From: Microvelia longipes
Lineage: Eukaryota; Arthropoda; Insecta; Hemiptera; Veliidae
Reading direction: 5' to 3'
Length of the DNA stretch: 64,000 nt
Assembly: GCA_018340805.1 (NCBI GenBank)
Contig: JACMZG010001914.1
Span: 24,918,981 to 24,982,980 of the forward strand
The position numbers were made by a program, and so were the translations under genes. This document shows, piece after piece, positions 47,608 to 59,339 of this stretch. How positions within the stretch are numbered: the stretch's first letter is position 1; each line of letters opens with the position of its first letter. The notes below the pieces were generated by a model that did no database searches, was not told where the DNA came from, and saw nothing but the letters and a program-made list of their open reading frames with translations.

Positions 47608-48270
47608 AAGGGTGTCTCCAGATGGACTTAAGAATACGTGTAAATGACGTATAAAATTGATAATAGCTCCTGCATGTTTTCAAACTTAGATTTATTTTTT
47701 TTAATGGTATGCTCAAAAACTTTAATTTTTAATTAATGAACAAAGAGTCAAGTAGACTAATTTTGACTTTTTTTAAAAAAAATCTTCATAAAATTGTTTA
47801 ATTATCACCCTAAAACAATTTTTCCAAAAAACAATTGTAATTAAAATATTCAATATTTACCACCTCCGATTCCAAAGTTGAATATTTTAAAAGTTGTTTA
47901 AACTGGATAAATAATATATCGCTTTAAAGGTCTTGACTGGTGGAACAAAAATGGTATTGTATTGTGAACTTCGATTTAAGTCACACTAACTAAGATATTT
48001 TATTTATTATTGTAAGTAATGGAGGGGAAGGGGGTAAATTTCGAATATTTAAATTTTTATGAAAAAATTGTCTCTGAAAGACAATTTTTTCTTGTTTCGA
48101 AAAGTCTAAATTAAGCCTACTTTTCTCTTTGTTAAATTATCAAAAATTGCAGTTTTTGAGCCTGCTGTTAAAAATAAAAATATGATTTTATCCAATATCA
48201 AGAATGACATTCAAAAAATGGAATTTTTTATCATTTACACACATCGTTAAGTCCACCCGGGGACACTCTG
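47608..48270. mobile_element. Non-autonomous transposon, TA duplication
   Basis: 663 bp. Left end AAGGGTGTCTCCAGATGGAC then TTAAG; right end (reverse complement) CAGAGTGTCCCCGGGTGGAC then TTAACG. Flanked by TA on both sides, as for Tc1/mariner-like elements. A second inverted pair, GTGTAAATGA / TCATTTACAC, lies just inside. No transposase frame. Confidence 0.8.
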
Positions 48271-48274
48271 TATA

Positions 48275-49070
48275 TAATTTTGGTATTAGTATAAATCATA
48301 CCCAATTGTATAAAATATTGGGGGCAAACTTTCATTTAGCAATGCATGCCTTTTGACTAACGAATAAAACACGAATTTATTTTTTAAATGATTTTTTTTT
48401 ACTTAAAAATTAAAAAAACCATTAAAATATAAGGCATACTGCCTAGAGGTAAATTATTTTATATATTTTATTGTTTTATAAAAAAAAATAATCATTTATG
48501 TCCGTTTTTCCGTTCAAAAACCGTGCCTTTATGTAAAAACAATAGGAATAAACAAAAAAAGAAATCATTAATATAACGGTGACTTAAAAGGTAGAAGGAT
48601 TAAACAAAGGAAAAATTTTAAGGATGAAGACTTTAAGGAAGAGTTTAAGGAATTAGAAGAATGGAATAAAGATGTAAGAAAGCATACAATGGGAGGTTGA
48701 GAAAAATTTTACATACGTAACTACATCGGACAACGTGACTAGGGTCATTACAACGGGATCTGGACTGTCTAAAAAACATATGGGATACTGAGTGTTTAAA
48801 CCAGTGTTAAAGAGAATTATGTATGAAGATGTTTACGATATCAAACAGTTTTATGTGAAGTAATTCAGACATTCAGTAATGTTTAGAGTTCCTACTTGGA
48901 GAACTGTTAGGTAACAATGAGGTTTTATGAAGATTATGTGTTAAAGCTACTTATCTTAAGTAGCTTTTATTTGCATGAGCGCATTTGGAATTCTTAATTT
49001 AAACACACTTGGTGGATTCTTTTTCTCATTTACAAAGTAAGAGTTTTGAGATATTTTTAGGTAATTTATA
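48275..49070. other. Non-coding spacer, nothing recognised
   Basis: A+T-rich with homopolymer runs. Purine-rich stretch 48598-48700 (AAGGAAGAGTTTAAGGAATT) might be an old LINE fragment, but no frame supports it. Confidence 0.4.
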
Positions 49071-49074
49071 TTTA

Positions 49075-49425
49075 ATTTTCCTCATTTACACCGTATTTAT
49101 ATAGGCAAAAGTATTGTGTTTGCAAAACAATTGACATGAAATATCCCTCTTAGGTGTTTTAAAGACCCGCTGAATGGATTTCACAAATTTGTCTGTATGT
49201 ATAAGTGTGTGTGTCTGTTATCATCATAGTTTTCTGGCGTATTAATGCTCGAGAGTTGAAACTTGGTACGAAAATCAATCTTTAGGTCTAGTTTTGCTAT
49301 GCGGAAAATACTTTTTTTGATGACGTCATAATCCGCAATAATGACTCAGCAAACCTTTCTAAAATTCATAAAACACTGAATAAAATTGATCATCTTGAGA
49401 TTCGGCCCACATGTAGTCCAGATAA
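49075..49425 (+). mobile_element. 5S-like element, 5' half
   Basis: Head TTTTCCTCATTTACACCGTA, GTGTGTGTCTGTTATCATCA, GAGAGTTGAAACTTGGTACG, GATGACGTCATAATCC and ATGACTCAGC. It breaks off after GGCCCACATGTAGTCCAG. A second copy begins 20 bp later in the same orientation. Confidence 0.85.
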
Positions 49426-49446
49426 TTTTGCAGATATCTAAGAGCA

Positions 49447-50204
49447 GAAATTATCCGTTTTAGGTGTTTTTGAGGTCTCCTGAGTGGTTTTTACAATGTT
49501 CTCTGTCTGTATGTGTGTGTGTGTGTCTGTTATCATCGTAGCTCCCAGTGTATTTATGCTAGAGAGTTGAAACTCTGTACGAGAATCAGCCTACTCCTGT
49601 TGTTGTGCTATTCGGATAATATTTTTTTATAACGTCATTAACCCGCAATAATAACTCAACATAAATATCAAAAAACCATTAAGCGCGAAAAAATTATGCG
49701 ATCAGATTGAGATTTGGCACGCATTTAGACTTTCATGCATACATAAGACTTACATATCTGCTTAGTTTTATCTCATTATCAGCATTAGTTTAAATTTTAT
49801 CAAATGACTTTTGTCCAATTTTTTAAAAATTGTAAAAAATCGGTAAATAATTCAATCAAAATAAAGAATTTCAAAGTTGAAATTCGGTACAAGTGTATAC
49901 CATTACCTAATAAATAAGTACGAAAGTTTCGTTTCAATACGACAAGTATATCTATGATTTTTGTTGGATCATAAAAGTTATGCAGCATCGAACATGGTCA
50001 GTTCTTGGATGTATGATCGCTGAGAATGAAAAGAATGTATTTAATAACTAAGGACGAGCGAAGCGAGTCCGAAGAGATTTTTGCAGTATACATTTGGCGT
50101 ATTGTATATTCTGAGGACGAGTGAAGCGAGTCCGTAGTAGGTAGGATGAGTGTAGCGAATTCGATGTGATGAGGAAATGGTCTAAAGTACCCCGTATCTT
50201 TAGA
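49447..50204 (+). mobile_element. 5S-like element, near full length minus head hairpin
   Basis: Starts at AAATTATCCGTTTTAGGTGT, so the terminal hairpin is missing. All three 3' hairpins are present: 50052-50070 (GGACGAGCGAAGCGAGTCC), 50115-50133 (GGACGAGTGAAGCGAGTCC) and 50144-50162 (GGATGAGTGTAGCGAATTC). The 5S block (about 49975-50025) reads GCAGCATCGAACATGGTCAG then TTCTTGGATGTATGATCGCT. Positions 50205-51340 hold nothing recognisable. Confidence 0.87.
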
Positions 50205-51345
50205 GAAGTTCAAATAAAAATAGTGGCAAAGCAACTTTGGGAATTTAATTAAGAGTACGGGTTGCTCTTCCATTACTTATATGAACAGTTAATTACTTAT
50301 CCAAACTCAGCTTGGATGTTTTTCAAAATGTTCCTTTAATTTTTGCGTAGTTAAATTTGATAATCTGGAGTGATTGGCTGTCTATTGCAAAATTCTTTTA
50401 TGTGGACTGTCGTCATCATTTTCCCTGTTTTGTTGTTGAACATTGTTCTCATAGCATCGTAGAAAAGGACTTAATACTCCTTGAATAAAGCATCGTAGTA
50501 ATTGACCAGTTCTATGTATTACTCTCTCAGTAAAAGTACCTCTACTATCTATTGCATAGTGTCAATGCATTTTGTGTTTATTTATAATTTCTTCACATAC
50601 AATTAAACCCTTACTTCCTGCTTACAAGTTTAAAAGAACTGAAAGTGTTATTGCTCTTCAATATGCGTTTCCTTTCTAATTTCCTTTGTCCCTGTTTTAG
50701 TTGTAATTCTCTTTGTCTCATCCAGCCTTCATTATTCTTTTGTTCATTTTATTCGAATGTATTTTTTTTTTGACTGGACTTTATTTGAAAAAATCATGGT
50801 ACATTTGTTTTGTGTTGTTCGCTTTTATTGTGCAGACGATATTTTACGTTTTATATCGTGTTTTTTTACAGTCGGAATAATTATAATTTTAAAATGATTA
50901 TAGGTGGCATTATATTGCACTATAGATGCCACTTATTTCAACATAAGAAATGAGTTCTTCTGTCAAAGTCATCAATTTAACTTTCTAATTCTAACTAATT
51001 AAAGGGTTAAATTTTAGCTAATAAGTTAATTCGTTGTTATAAATAAACTTTTTTCATGAATAAACTCTGGCCCCACGTTGGGCAAAGTGTAAAACTACTA
51101 GTTAATTATAACTAATAACTAAGTGTATCAAATATATATTCAATCTTGCAATAAAAACTAAATACGAAAAAACATTGACAGCTTGTCAACAAAATAATGC
51201 CACAAACTAATGATAAGACTTTCTACAAAAGAAGTACTGAGGTGTTTAAATAGCATTAATTGTCCTTCATAGACCACCTTCAAGTCAATGACAAAAAGAA
51301 CAGGGGACAATGGAGAGAGCACAATATAGAACCAGAGTCAGCTTT

Positions 51346-51469
51346 TAGCGAATTTCCTTCGGCTAATGGGATAGGCGTCATGGCGGAATTCGAACCTCGG
51401 ACCACGACACAAATCCGTTTCAGAGGTCCCTAATGACGAAAAAATACGTTTTGCGAGACTTTATATATA

Positions 51470-51540
<71 letters not shown>

Positions 51541-52075
51541 TATGTATATATATACATATGTATTTCTAGACACTTTCTTGTAAACACTCTATCTTTCGAA
51601 CGGATTCATATTTTTTAACAAAACTTGGTACAAAAATCAACCTTCGGGAGGACACGAACCCTATTGAAAACCAGGTTTTATTGACGTCATTAACCTGGTT
51701 TGCTGAGTCAGCGAAATTTTCAAAAAATCAACAAAATTCAGGGTTAATATTTTTTGCCGCGAAAAAGGTCAATATTTATGTTTTTTGAGGCGCTAAATCG
51801 AATGAAACCGGTCCGAAGTCGATACGACCACTTTAAGTTACCAAAAAGTCGAAAAAACCACAAAAATTATAAAAAACCAAAATTACGGTCGTTGAAAATT
51901 AAATTTCGAGTAGGGTGTCGTTTTCTATGTTTTTTGGGCCTCTGAGTTGAATACCAGTGTTCCGGAGTCAATACGACCACTCAAACTCAGGGTACCTGGG
52001 TTCGAATCCTGGAAGGGTCCATAATTTTTTATCGTTTTTTTTTTTACTTAATATAAGTTTACAACTAGAAAATAA
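51346..52075 (+). mobile_element. Element D copy 2 with internal (TA)n
   Basis: Starts TAGCGAATTTCCTTCGGCTA. Near the start, read on the minus strand, is a T-arm-like GGTTCGAATTCCGCCATGAC (plus-strand 51381-51402). Near the end, on the plus strand, is CTGGGTTCGAATCCTGG (51996-52012). Both look like RNA polymerase III B boxes. A TA tract (51464-51560) interrupts GCGAGACT / TTTCTAGACACTTTCTTG. Two short CCGGTCCGAAGTCGATACGA-type blocks repeat internally. Confidence 0.87.
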
Positions 52076-52782
52076 TTCTGGCGCGGTGGTCTGCATGTCG
52101 GGCGAATTTCCTTTGGATGTGTGTTTCCGTGCTTTTTACATTATATAAGTTTACAACTACTAAATAAATAATTCTGGCGCGGTGCTCCGCTGTCGGGCGA
52201 ATTTCATTTAGAATGCGTGTTTCCGTGCTAAGCAACCCATTTCTTGCTTATGTAAGAAGCATGCCCATTGCGTGGTTCCGGTTCATGCTTTAGAACCTAA
52301 GCAGTCACTCAATTGTCAAGCACTGCTCGTAACTCATTTTGTCTGTATTTTTCAAAGGAAATGCGCTAAATCCTTTAAAGATAACTGACTAAGCTCAAAG
52401 ATAAGTAACTATGCTTTAAACTAGTGCAAATAATAGTGTGTACATCTATTCTTAGAGGCATAGTTTTGTACAACCAACTGGATAATTATGCGCATTTCCT
52501 TTGAAAAATACAGACAAAATGAGTTACGAGCAGTGCTTGACAATTGAGTGACTGCTTAGGTTCTAAAGCATGAACCGGAACCACGCAATGGGCATGCTTC
52601 TTGCATAAGCAAGAAATGGGTTGCTTAGCACGGAAACACGCATTCTAAATGAAATTCGCCCGACAGCGGAGCACCGCGCCAGAATTATTTATTTAATAGT
52701 TGTAAACTTATATAATGTAAAAAGCACGGATACACACATCCAAAGGAAATTCGCCCGACATGCGGACCACCGCGCCAAAATT
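52076..52782. mobile_element. Palindromic element P, most complete copy (nested)
   Basis: Outer ends TTCTGGCGCGGTGGTCTGCA...GTTTCCGTGCTT and its complement enclose an inner palindrome (about 52165-52690) with similar ends (TTCTGGCGCGGTGCTCCGCT). Arms are about 215 bp in the inner unit, covering GCAACCCATTTCTTGCTTAT, GCATGCCCATTGCGTGGTTC, GTTCATGCTTTAGAACC, ACTCAATTGTCAAGCACTGC and CTCGTAACTCATTTTGTC. The asymmetric centre (about 110 bp) includes CTAAGCTCAAAGATAAG. No frame. Confidence 0.9.
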
Positions 52783-52811
52783 TTTTCACTGCCTGCTGTT
52801 CTGTTTGGCTT

Positions 52812-53640
<829 letters not shown>

Positions 53641-54205
53641 TTCTTGCGCGGTGGTCCGCATGTCGGGCGAATTTCCTTTGGATGCATGTTTCCGTGCTAA
53701 ACGACAATCCTGGTTGGAAAGATCATTTTTATAGTTTTCTACATTATATAAGTTTACAACTACTAAATAAATAATTCCGGCGCGGTGGTCCGCTGTCGGG
53801 CGAATTTCATGTAGAATGCGTGTGTCCGTGCTTAACAACCCATTTCTTGCTTAAGGTTCCGGTTCATGCTTTAGAACCTAAGCAGTTACTCAATAGTCAA
53901 GCACTGCTCGTAACTCATTTTGTCAGTATTTTTCAAAGGAAATGCGCTAAAACCTTTAAAGATAACTGACTAAGCTTAAAGATTAGTAACTAAGCTTTAA
54001 ACTAGTGCAAATAATAGTGCGTACTTCTAATTTTAGAGGCATAGTTTTGTACAACCAACTGGATAATTATCCGCATTTCCTTTGAAAAATACAGACAAAA
54101 TGAGTTGCGAGTAGTGCTTGACAATTGAGCTTAGGTTCTAAAGCATGAACCGGAACCTTAAGCAAGAAATGAGTTGTTAAGCACGGAAACACGCATTCTA
54201 CATGA
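53641..54205. mobile_element. Palindromic element P, second large copy
   Basis: Outer left end TTCTTGCGCGGTGGTCCGCA then TGTCGGGCGAATTTCC, 70 bp of unrelated DNA, then the inner palindrome from TTCCGGCGCGGTGGTCCGCT. Landmarks match 52076-52782, but the GCATGCCCATTGCGTGG block is deleted from both arms. The right terminus is replaced by repeat H after GCATTCTACATGA. Confidence 0.85.
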
Positions 54206-54470
54206 AAAAACATAGTCTGCGTATAGAGATTGCGCTCGCTCAAAATTGTAGAAAATCGCACAAATTTTAGGTTTCTTGAAATAAGTGGTTCCCAGTTAGT
54301 CGAGTTAAAAATTTGAAAAGGACATTTTAAAAAATGATGAAATTTCCAATAAATCGAGTGTTTATTTATCATTAAATAAACACTCTACTCGGATAACTAC
54401 AACCTAAGTTATGGCATTAGTAAACTCACCAAATAAAATTGTTAATTTTCAGAAAGTCAGCGAATTTTTT
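54206..54470 (-). repeat. Repeat H fragment
   Basis: Minus-strand match to the outer arm and loop of 39855-40445. Shared blocks are CATAGTCTGCGTAT, AAAATCGCAC, and AAAGTCAGCGAATTTTTT. It joins element P without a gap, so one inserted next to or into the other. The spacer to 55290 holds nothing recognisable. Confidence 0.65.
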
Positions 54471-55293
54471 TATCTCGAATTTATTTATTAGAAAAATGTC
54501 TACTTTTGTACATTTTGCAATTAGGGTTGTATCTTGAAAAGTTTTATTTAACTAAATTTATATATGTAACTGATCTAAGTTTAGATTGCACTATAAGGTA
54601 AAGCTTTAGTGCGCTGACACAAAGGTGTCGTGAAAACTTAAATAAATAAAGTTCCATAGAATATAATTGATGTTCCATATTGAAGACTGCTGTTTTAATT
54701 AAATTTGTGCATTTACTCCTTTCTCTTATTTAAACTATTTTATTGTTGCGATTCTTCTTCAAACTATTTTTAAAAGAAATGTTTTATTATAACCTTGTTA
54801 TTTCCTTTTCAAAGTAATTCACTAAATCAATTGTTTTTCCTTGAATAGGAACATTAAAACTTCTAAAACCTTCCATAAATCTCATCTCCTGAAATTGCCT
54901 TACTTGAAATACAATACTTGTGACATTTCTCTCTTAATATTTATTACTTTTTACTATTTTTATGTATCTTTATCTTTAAAAAAGATAAAACATGATCGAT
55001 AAATCAGTTGAGTGTGTGCTAAGGCAGTTATAATAATTGAAATTGTTTTTTAACTTTTCTTATTTTCTTTTACGATAAAAAACACGGTACTTAATAACAT
55101 TTCAAGGTGCTATTAATTTTAGTCATGATTTTAATTATTTCATTGTTATTTAGTTAGAACAATTCGTAGTTAATCTATAATTATTTTCATATACAATTAT
55201 AATTACTTACGTAATATGTACCGAAAACTGTATACAAATAGTTAGTATATCATTTGATACTATAACAAGTTTTGCAAAACATGAATATTCAGG

Positions 55294-55334
55294 CTCTGTC
55301 GGCGCCCTGAAGAGTTAGACGAAACGAAACAGAG
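55294..55334 (+). ncRNA. Compact hammerhead-ribozyme-like motif
   Basis: Reads CTCTGT-C-GGCGCC-CTGAAGA-GTT-AGACGA-AAC-GAA-ACAGAG. It matches the hammerhead core: CUGANGA box (55307-55313), 3-bp stem II (GTT/AAC), GAA box (55326-55328), perfect 6-bp stem III (CTCTGT/ACAGAG) and a GTC cleavage triplet (C at 55300). Stem I is only the self-complementary GGCGCC with no proper loop, so a lone molecule would fold poorly; pairing between two molecules through GGCGCC is conceivable. Could be chance or a relic from a retroelement. Confidence 0.35.
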
Positions 55335-55515
55335 TAGGACATGACATTATGTCGAATCATCAATGATGATGAATGTCAAATGATAGAACAGTTCCAAGAT
55401 GTAGCATAGCATTTTGCATGTTACATTTGCTAGGTGTCTCTCGCACAATTATATTGTGTCAAATAGTCAGTATATGATGTCTTTTAATTTTACTTATTAA
55501 TTGTTTTTTTTTTAT

Positions 55516-56757
55516 AGTCAAAGGTTTTACCCCGCTTCCTCACAAGCTAATATGTAATAGCAAACCCTGCTTCTACACAAGCTAATATGTAGCAGCACAC
55601 CCTGCTTCCTCACAAGCTAATATGTAACAGCACACCCTGCTTCCTCACAAGCTAATATGTAACAGCACACCCTGCTTCCTCACAAGCTAATATGTAACAG
55701 CACACCCTGCTTCCTCACAAGCTAATATGTAGCAGCACACCCTGCTTCCTCACAAGCTAATATGTAACAGCACACCCTGCTTCCTCACGAGTTAATATGT
55801 AACAGCACGCCCTGCTTCCTCACAAGCTAATATGTATCAGCACACCCTGCTTCCTCACAAGCTAATATGTAACAGCACACCCTGCTTCCTCACAAGTTAT
55901 ATGTTGCACAAGCCAGCCTGCTTCCTCACAAGCTAATATGTACAGCACACCCTGCTTCCTCACAAGCTAATATGTAACAGCACACCCTGCTTCCTCACAA
56001 GCTAATATCTAACAGCACACCCTGCTTCCTCTCTAGCTAATATGTAACAGCACACCCTGCTTCCTCTCTAGCTAATATGTAACAGCACGCCCTGCTTCCT
56101 CACAAGCTAATATCTAACAGCACACCCTGCTTCCTCACAAGCTAATATCTAACAGCACACCCTGCTTCCTCTCTAGCTAATATGTAACAGCACACCCTGC
56201 TTCCTCACCTAATATGTAACAGCACACCCCTCACAAGCATCTAACAGCACACCCTGCTTCCTCACAAGCTAATATCTAACAGCACACCCTGCTTCCTCAC
56301 AAGCTAATATCTAACAGCACACCCTGCTTCCTCACAAGCTAATATCTAACAGCAAACAAGCAGCACCCTGCTTTCTCACAAGCTAATATGTAGCAGCACA
56401 CCCTGCTTCCTCTCTAGCTAATATGTAACAGCACACCCTGCTTCCTCACAAGCTAATATCTAACAGCACACCCTGCTTCCTCACAAGCTAATATCTAACA
56501 GCACACCCTGCTTCCTCTCTAGCTAATATGTAACAGCACACCTGCTTCTCACAAGCTAATATGTATCAGCACACCCTGCTTCCTCACAAGCTAATATGTA
56601 ACAGCACACCCTGCTTCCTCAAGCTAATATGTAACAGACACCCTGCTTCTCACAAGCTAATATCTAACAGCACACCCTGCTTCCTCTCTAGCTAATATGT
56701 AACAGCACACCCTGCTTCCTCTCTAGCTAATATGTAACAGCACACCCTACTTTTTCA
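55516..56757. repeat. Minisatellite, 35-bp unit
   Basis: About 35 units of CACACCCTGCTTCCTCACAA plus GCTAATATGTAACAG. Variants CTCTAGCTAATATGT and CACAAGCTAATATCT alternate in the distal two thirds, giving a higher-order pattern. Units are highly similar, indicating recent expansion. Confidence 0.96.
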
Positions 56758-56759
56758 CA

Positions 56760-57390
56760 ATCTTTGCCCTGATAACTTTATCAGCGCTTTATTTAATAAG
56801 ATGTTGTGTTTGTGTTAATCTGCTCGGCATATTAATGACTCATCTTGAAAATATGAGTAACACGTTTTGAAAGCCATTCCTCCCGGCTATCTTAAGGTTT
56901 TAAGTCAAACTTCATAGCCAGAAGAATCCAAGGACATCTTTTTATATTTGTAATGTTCTTTTCTTAAGTTCTGTATGTGGACTTATGTTCTTAAAATAAG
57001 CCTACAAAGCATCATTTGCTGTGCCTCTATCTTTCTTAAGCCCATTATTCTTTTTAAAAATGTTTTATTATACTTCTTTTAATTTTACGATTTCATCTTT
57101 GGGTTACAGCTAAAGAAAAAATGACAGTTTAACGATGTCTCAAAGAACTTAAAGAAAAAGGTTTTCGTGCTTAGATTTCGTTCCGAGAGAAGGAACATGC
57201 AAAGTTACGTCTCCAACTTAAGACGAACTTAGCTGTTAAATTTTTTTCTTGGACGAACGATTGTTTCATATCATATCCTTAACCCCTTGTATGCTTAATA
57301 AATTATGTACTTGTACTCGAAGATTAATTATACTTAACCCTTAAAAAGCTATATCTTTTTATTTTATTTTTCTTGTGTCTGTATCCAATT
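56760..57390. other. Non-coding spacer, nothing recognised
   Basis: Less A+T-rich than average but with no open frame or repeat landmark. Confidence 0.45.
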
Positions 57391-57392
57391 GA

Positions 57393-57552
57393 AGTCCTAT
57401 TTTCTAACTCATGTGGGGTTTAAAGCTCAACTTGTAAGAGTAGATTTTTGTTGTAACTTAAGTAAAAATTTGAAAATCTTTACTTAAGTTACAACAAAAA
57501 TCTACTATTACAAGTTGAGCTTTAAAGCCCACATGAGTTAGAAAATAGGACT
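57393..57552. repeat. Near-perfect palindrome, about 73-bp arms
   Basis: AGTCCTATTTTCTAACTCAT...GTTGTAACTTAAGTAAA faces its complement across a ~12-bp loop (AATTTGAAAATC). Only a few mismatches (GGGGTTT/GGGCTTT, AAGAGTAG/TAGTAG). No target duplication seen. It is a foldback MITE or a recent inverted duplication. Positions 57555-58270 hold nothing recognisable. Confidence 0.92.
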
Positions 57553-58272
57553 CTTAAGGAACACTTAAGGAATTTTCTTGAAAATCTTTACTTTCTTAAG
57601 AAATCTGGGAAGTTAAGTATTTATAACTACTTTCTACGTGAATTCACGTAAGTCAATCCCTTCACTTGAAATATTATGTTTCATAGAAGCTTTTAAGTTA
57701 AGGTTAAGTCGTACTTTATTTTTAACGAGCCATCCTGTGGTTGACTTACAGCATTTCCTATAAATCGTCAAGCATCCATCTAAAAATACAGAAAAGTGTA
57801 GCCTCTTTTTCTCTAGTTTCTCTGATCATTGCTGCAGCCAGATCAGTCTGGTGTCGTGTCGTATTCATCGTTATTTACGGTTGTAGGTGCTGATACGTGT
57901 AAATCTAATAAAAAAGTGGGCACTACGTTTTTTGCTACTGCAATGTTTCTCTCTTCTTTCAAGTGGCAGGGAAGACAAATATTACATAAATAGAAATAAT
58001 AAAGCAATTTAGTTTTCGTCTTTACCTAAATTTTTTTTCACTGTTTCCCTTGATCAAAAATTCCTGTCTATTTCCTATAAGCACATGTTACGTGACTTAG
58101 ATAATGATGACCCAATTTCATACGCTAATTTTTACCTGTAGAAATTCCCTGACAATTGAACATAATAATTATATAAAAATTTATCTTTGTGGATTTAAAA
58201 ATAATAAAAAGAGATTAATTATACAGAAGTCTTTTATTTTTTATATACTAAATAAATTGTCGTTTAGTAATT

Positions 58273-59004
58273 ACTTTTCCTCATTTATACCGTAGGTATA
58301 TAGGAAAAGTATCGTTATTGCAAAAAAAATTCGAAACTAGGATGACACCAAAATTATCCGTTTCAGGTGTTTTTAAGTCCTCCTAAATGGTTCATGCAAA
58401 GTTGTCTGTCTGCATGTGTGTGTATTCATGCTAGGGAGTTGAAACTTTGTACAAAAATCAGTTTACTGTTGTGCTTGTCAGAATTTTTTTTCATGACGTC
58501 ATTAACCCGCAATAATAACAGCAAAAATATCGAAAAATCATGAGATTAAGCACGCATTTAGCCCTGTATAAGACTAACATATGTGCCAAGTTTCATCTTA
58601 TTATCAGCATTAGTTAAATTTTTATCAAATGACTTGAGTATGTTTTTTAAAAAATTGTAAACAGTCGGAAAATAATCTAATTAAGTTGAAATTCGGTACA
58701 ATACTATTACGTAATAAATATATACACCAAGTTTCGTTTCAATATGACAAGTATATCTATGATTTTGTTGAACCATAAAAGTTAAGCAGCATAGAGCGTG
58801 GTCAGTGCTGTATGGGTGACCGCTGAGAATGATACGGATGTATTTATTATCTGAGGACGAGTGAAACGAGTCCGAAGAGGTGTTGCAGCATACTTATGAC
58901 GGACTTGTAAATTTTGAGGACGAGCGTGTCTGAAGTAGGGAGGATTTTCGTAGCGAATTCAATGTGATAAGAAAAAGTTTCGAGGTACTCCGTACCCGTT
59001 TTTT
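58273..59004 (+). mobile_element. 5S-like element, reference copy
   Basis: Layout: terminal hairpin ACTTTTCCT...AGGAAAAGT enclosing ATACC-GTA-GGTAT; TTATCCGTTTCAGGTGTTTT; TG tract; CATGACGTCATTAACCCGCA; TTATCAGCATTAG; TAATAAATATATACACC. Then comes the 5S-like block (about 58779-58830: AAGTTAAGCAGCATAGAGCG then TGGTCAGTGCTGTATGGGTG and ACCGCTGAGAAT). This resembles the box A to box C region of animal 5S rRNA (AAGCAGC..CGG, GGTCAGTAC, TGGATGGGTGACCGC). Next are a hairpin at 58855-58873 (GGACGAGTGAAACGAGTCC), a decayed pair, GATAAGAAAAAGT, TACTCCGTACCCG and a T-run. It has no protein frame. If transcribed by RNA polymerase III, the core to T-run span would give an RNA of about 230-280 nt. Confidence 0.88.
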
Positions 59005-59094
59005 ATACAAAAATAAAAAACTTCTGTATAATTAATATGTTTTTACTGATAATAATTATAGTGTAATTGAATGACATTAAGAATGATTTTTTTT

Positions 59095-59335
59095 TAATTT
59101 TCCTGACGCTCTTTTTTTTAAATTTTCCGAATGCTGGTTTTTTTAATTTCCGAATGCTGGTTTTTTAATTTTCGAATGGTTTTTTTAATTTTCCGAATGC
59201 TGGTTTTTTTAATTTTCCTGATGCTGTTTTTTTAAATTTTCCTAACGCTGTTTTTTTTTTTTTTTCCTAACGCTGTTTTTTTTTTAATTTTTCCTAACGC
59301 TAATTTTTTTAAATTTTCCTAACGCTGTTTACCCC
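59095..59335. repeat. T-rich minisatellite, about 25-30-bp unit
   Basis: About nine degenerate units of TTTTTTTAATTTTCC(G/T) plus AA(T/C)GCTGG or AACGCTG. Homopolymer T length varies most. It starts 90 bp after the 5S-like element's T-run. Confidence 0.88.
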
Positions 59336-59339
59336 ATTT

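Noticed and set aside
51754..51945. Conserved-looking frame with MKPVRSRYD in two element D copies (also 53258-53509)
   Set aside because: Copy 1 of element D has an in-frame stop soon after the same start, and the two frames diverge by frameshift downstream; similarity reflects DNA homology only.
51996..52012. A tRNA gene at the GGGTTCGAATCC box
   Set aside because: A T-arm-like hairpin is visible but no acceptor stem, D-arm or anticodon arm closes around it; it is better explained as a tRNA-derived repeat.
55516..56757. CRISPR-like regular direct repeats
   Set aside because: Head-to-tail 35-bp units without spacers, in an animal-type genome: a minisatellite.
58779..58830. A functional 5S rRNA gene
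   Set aside because: Only the internal promoter-like part is present; the flanking halves needed for 5S rRNA pairing are missing in every copy.
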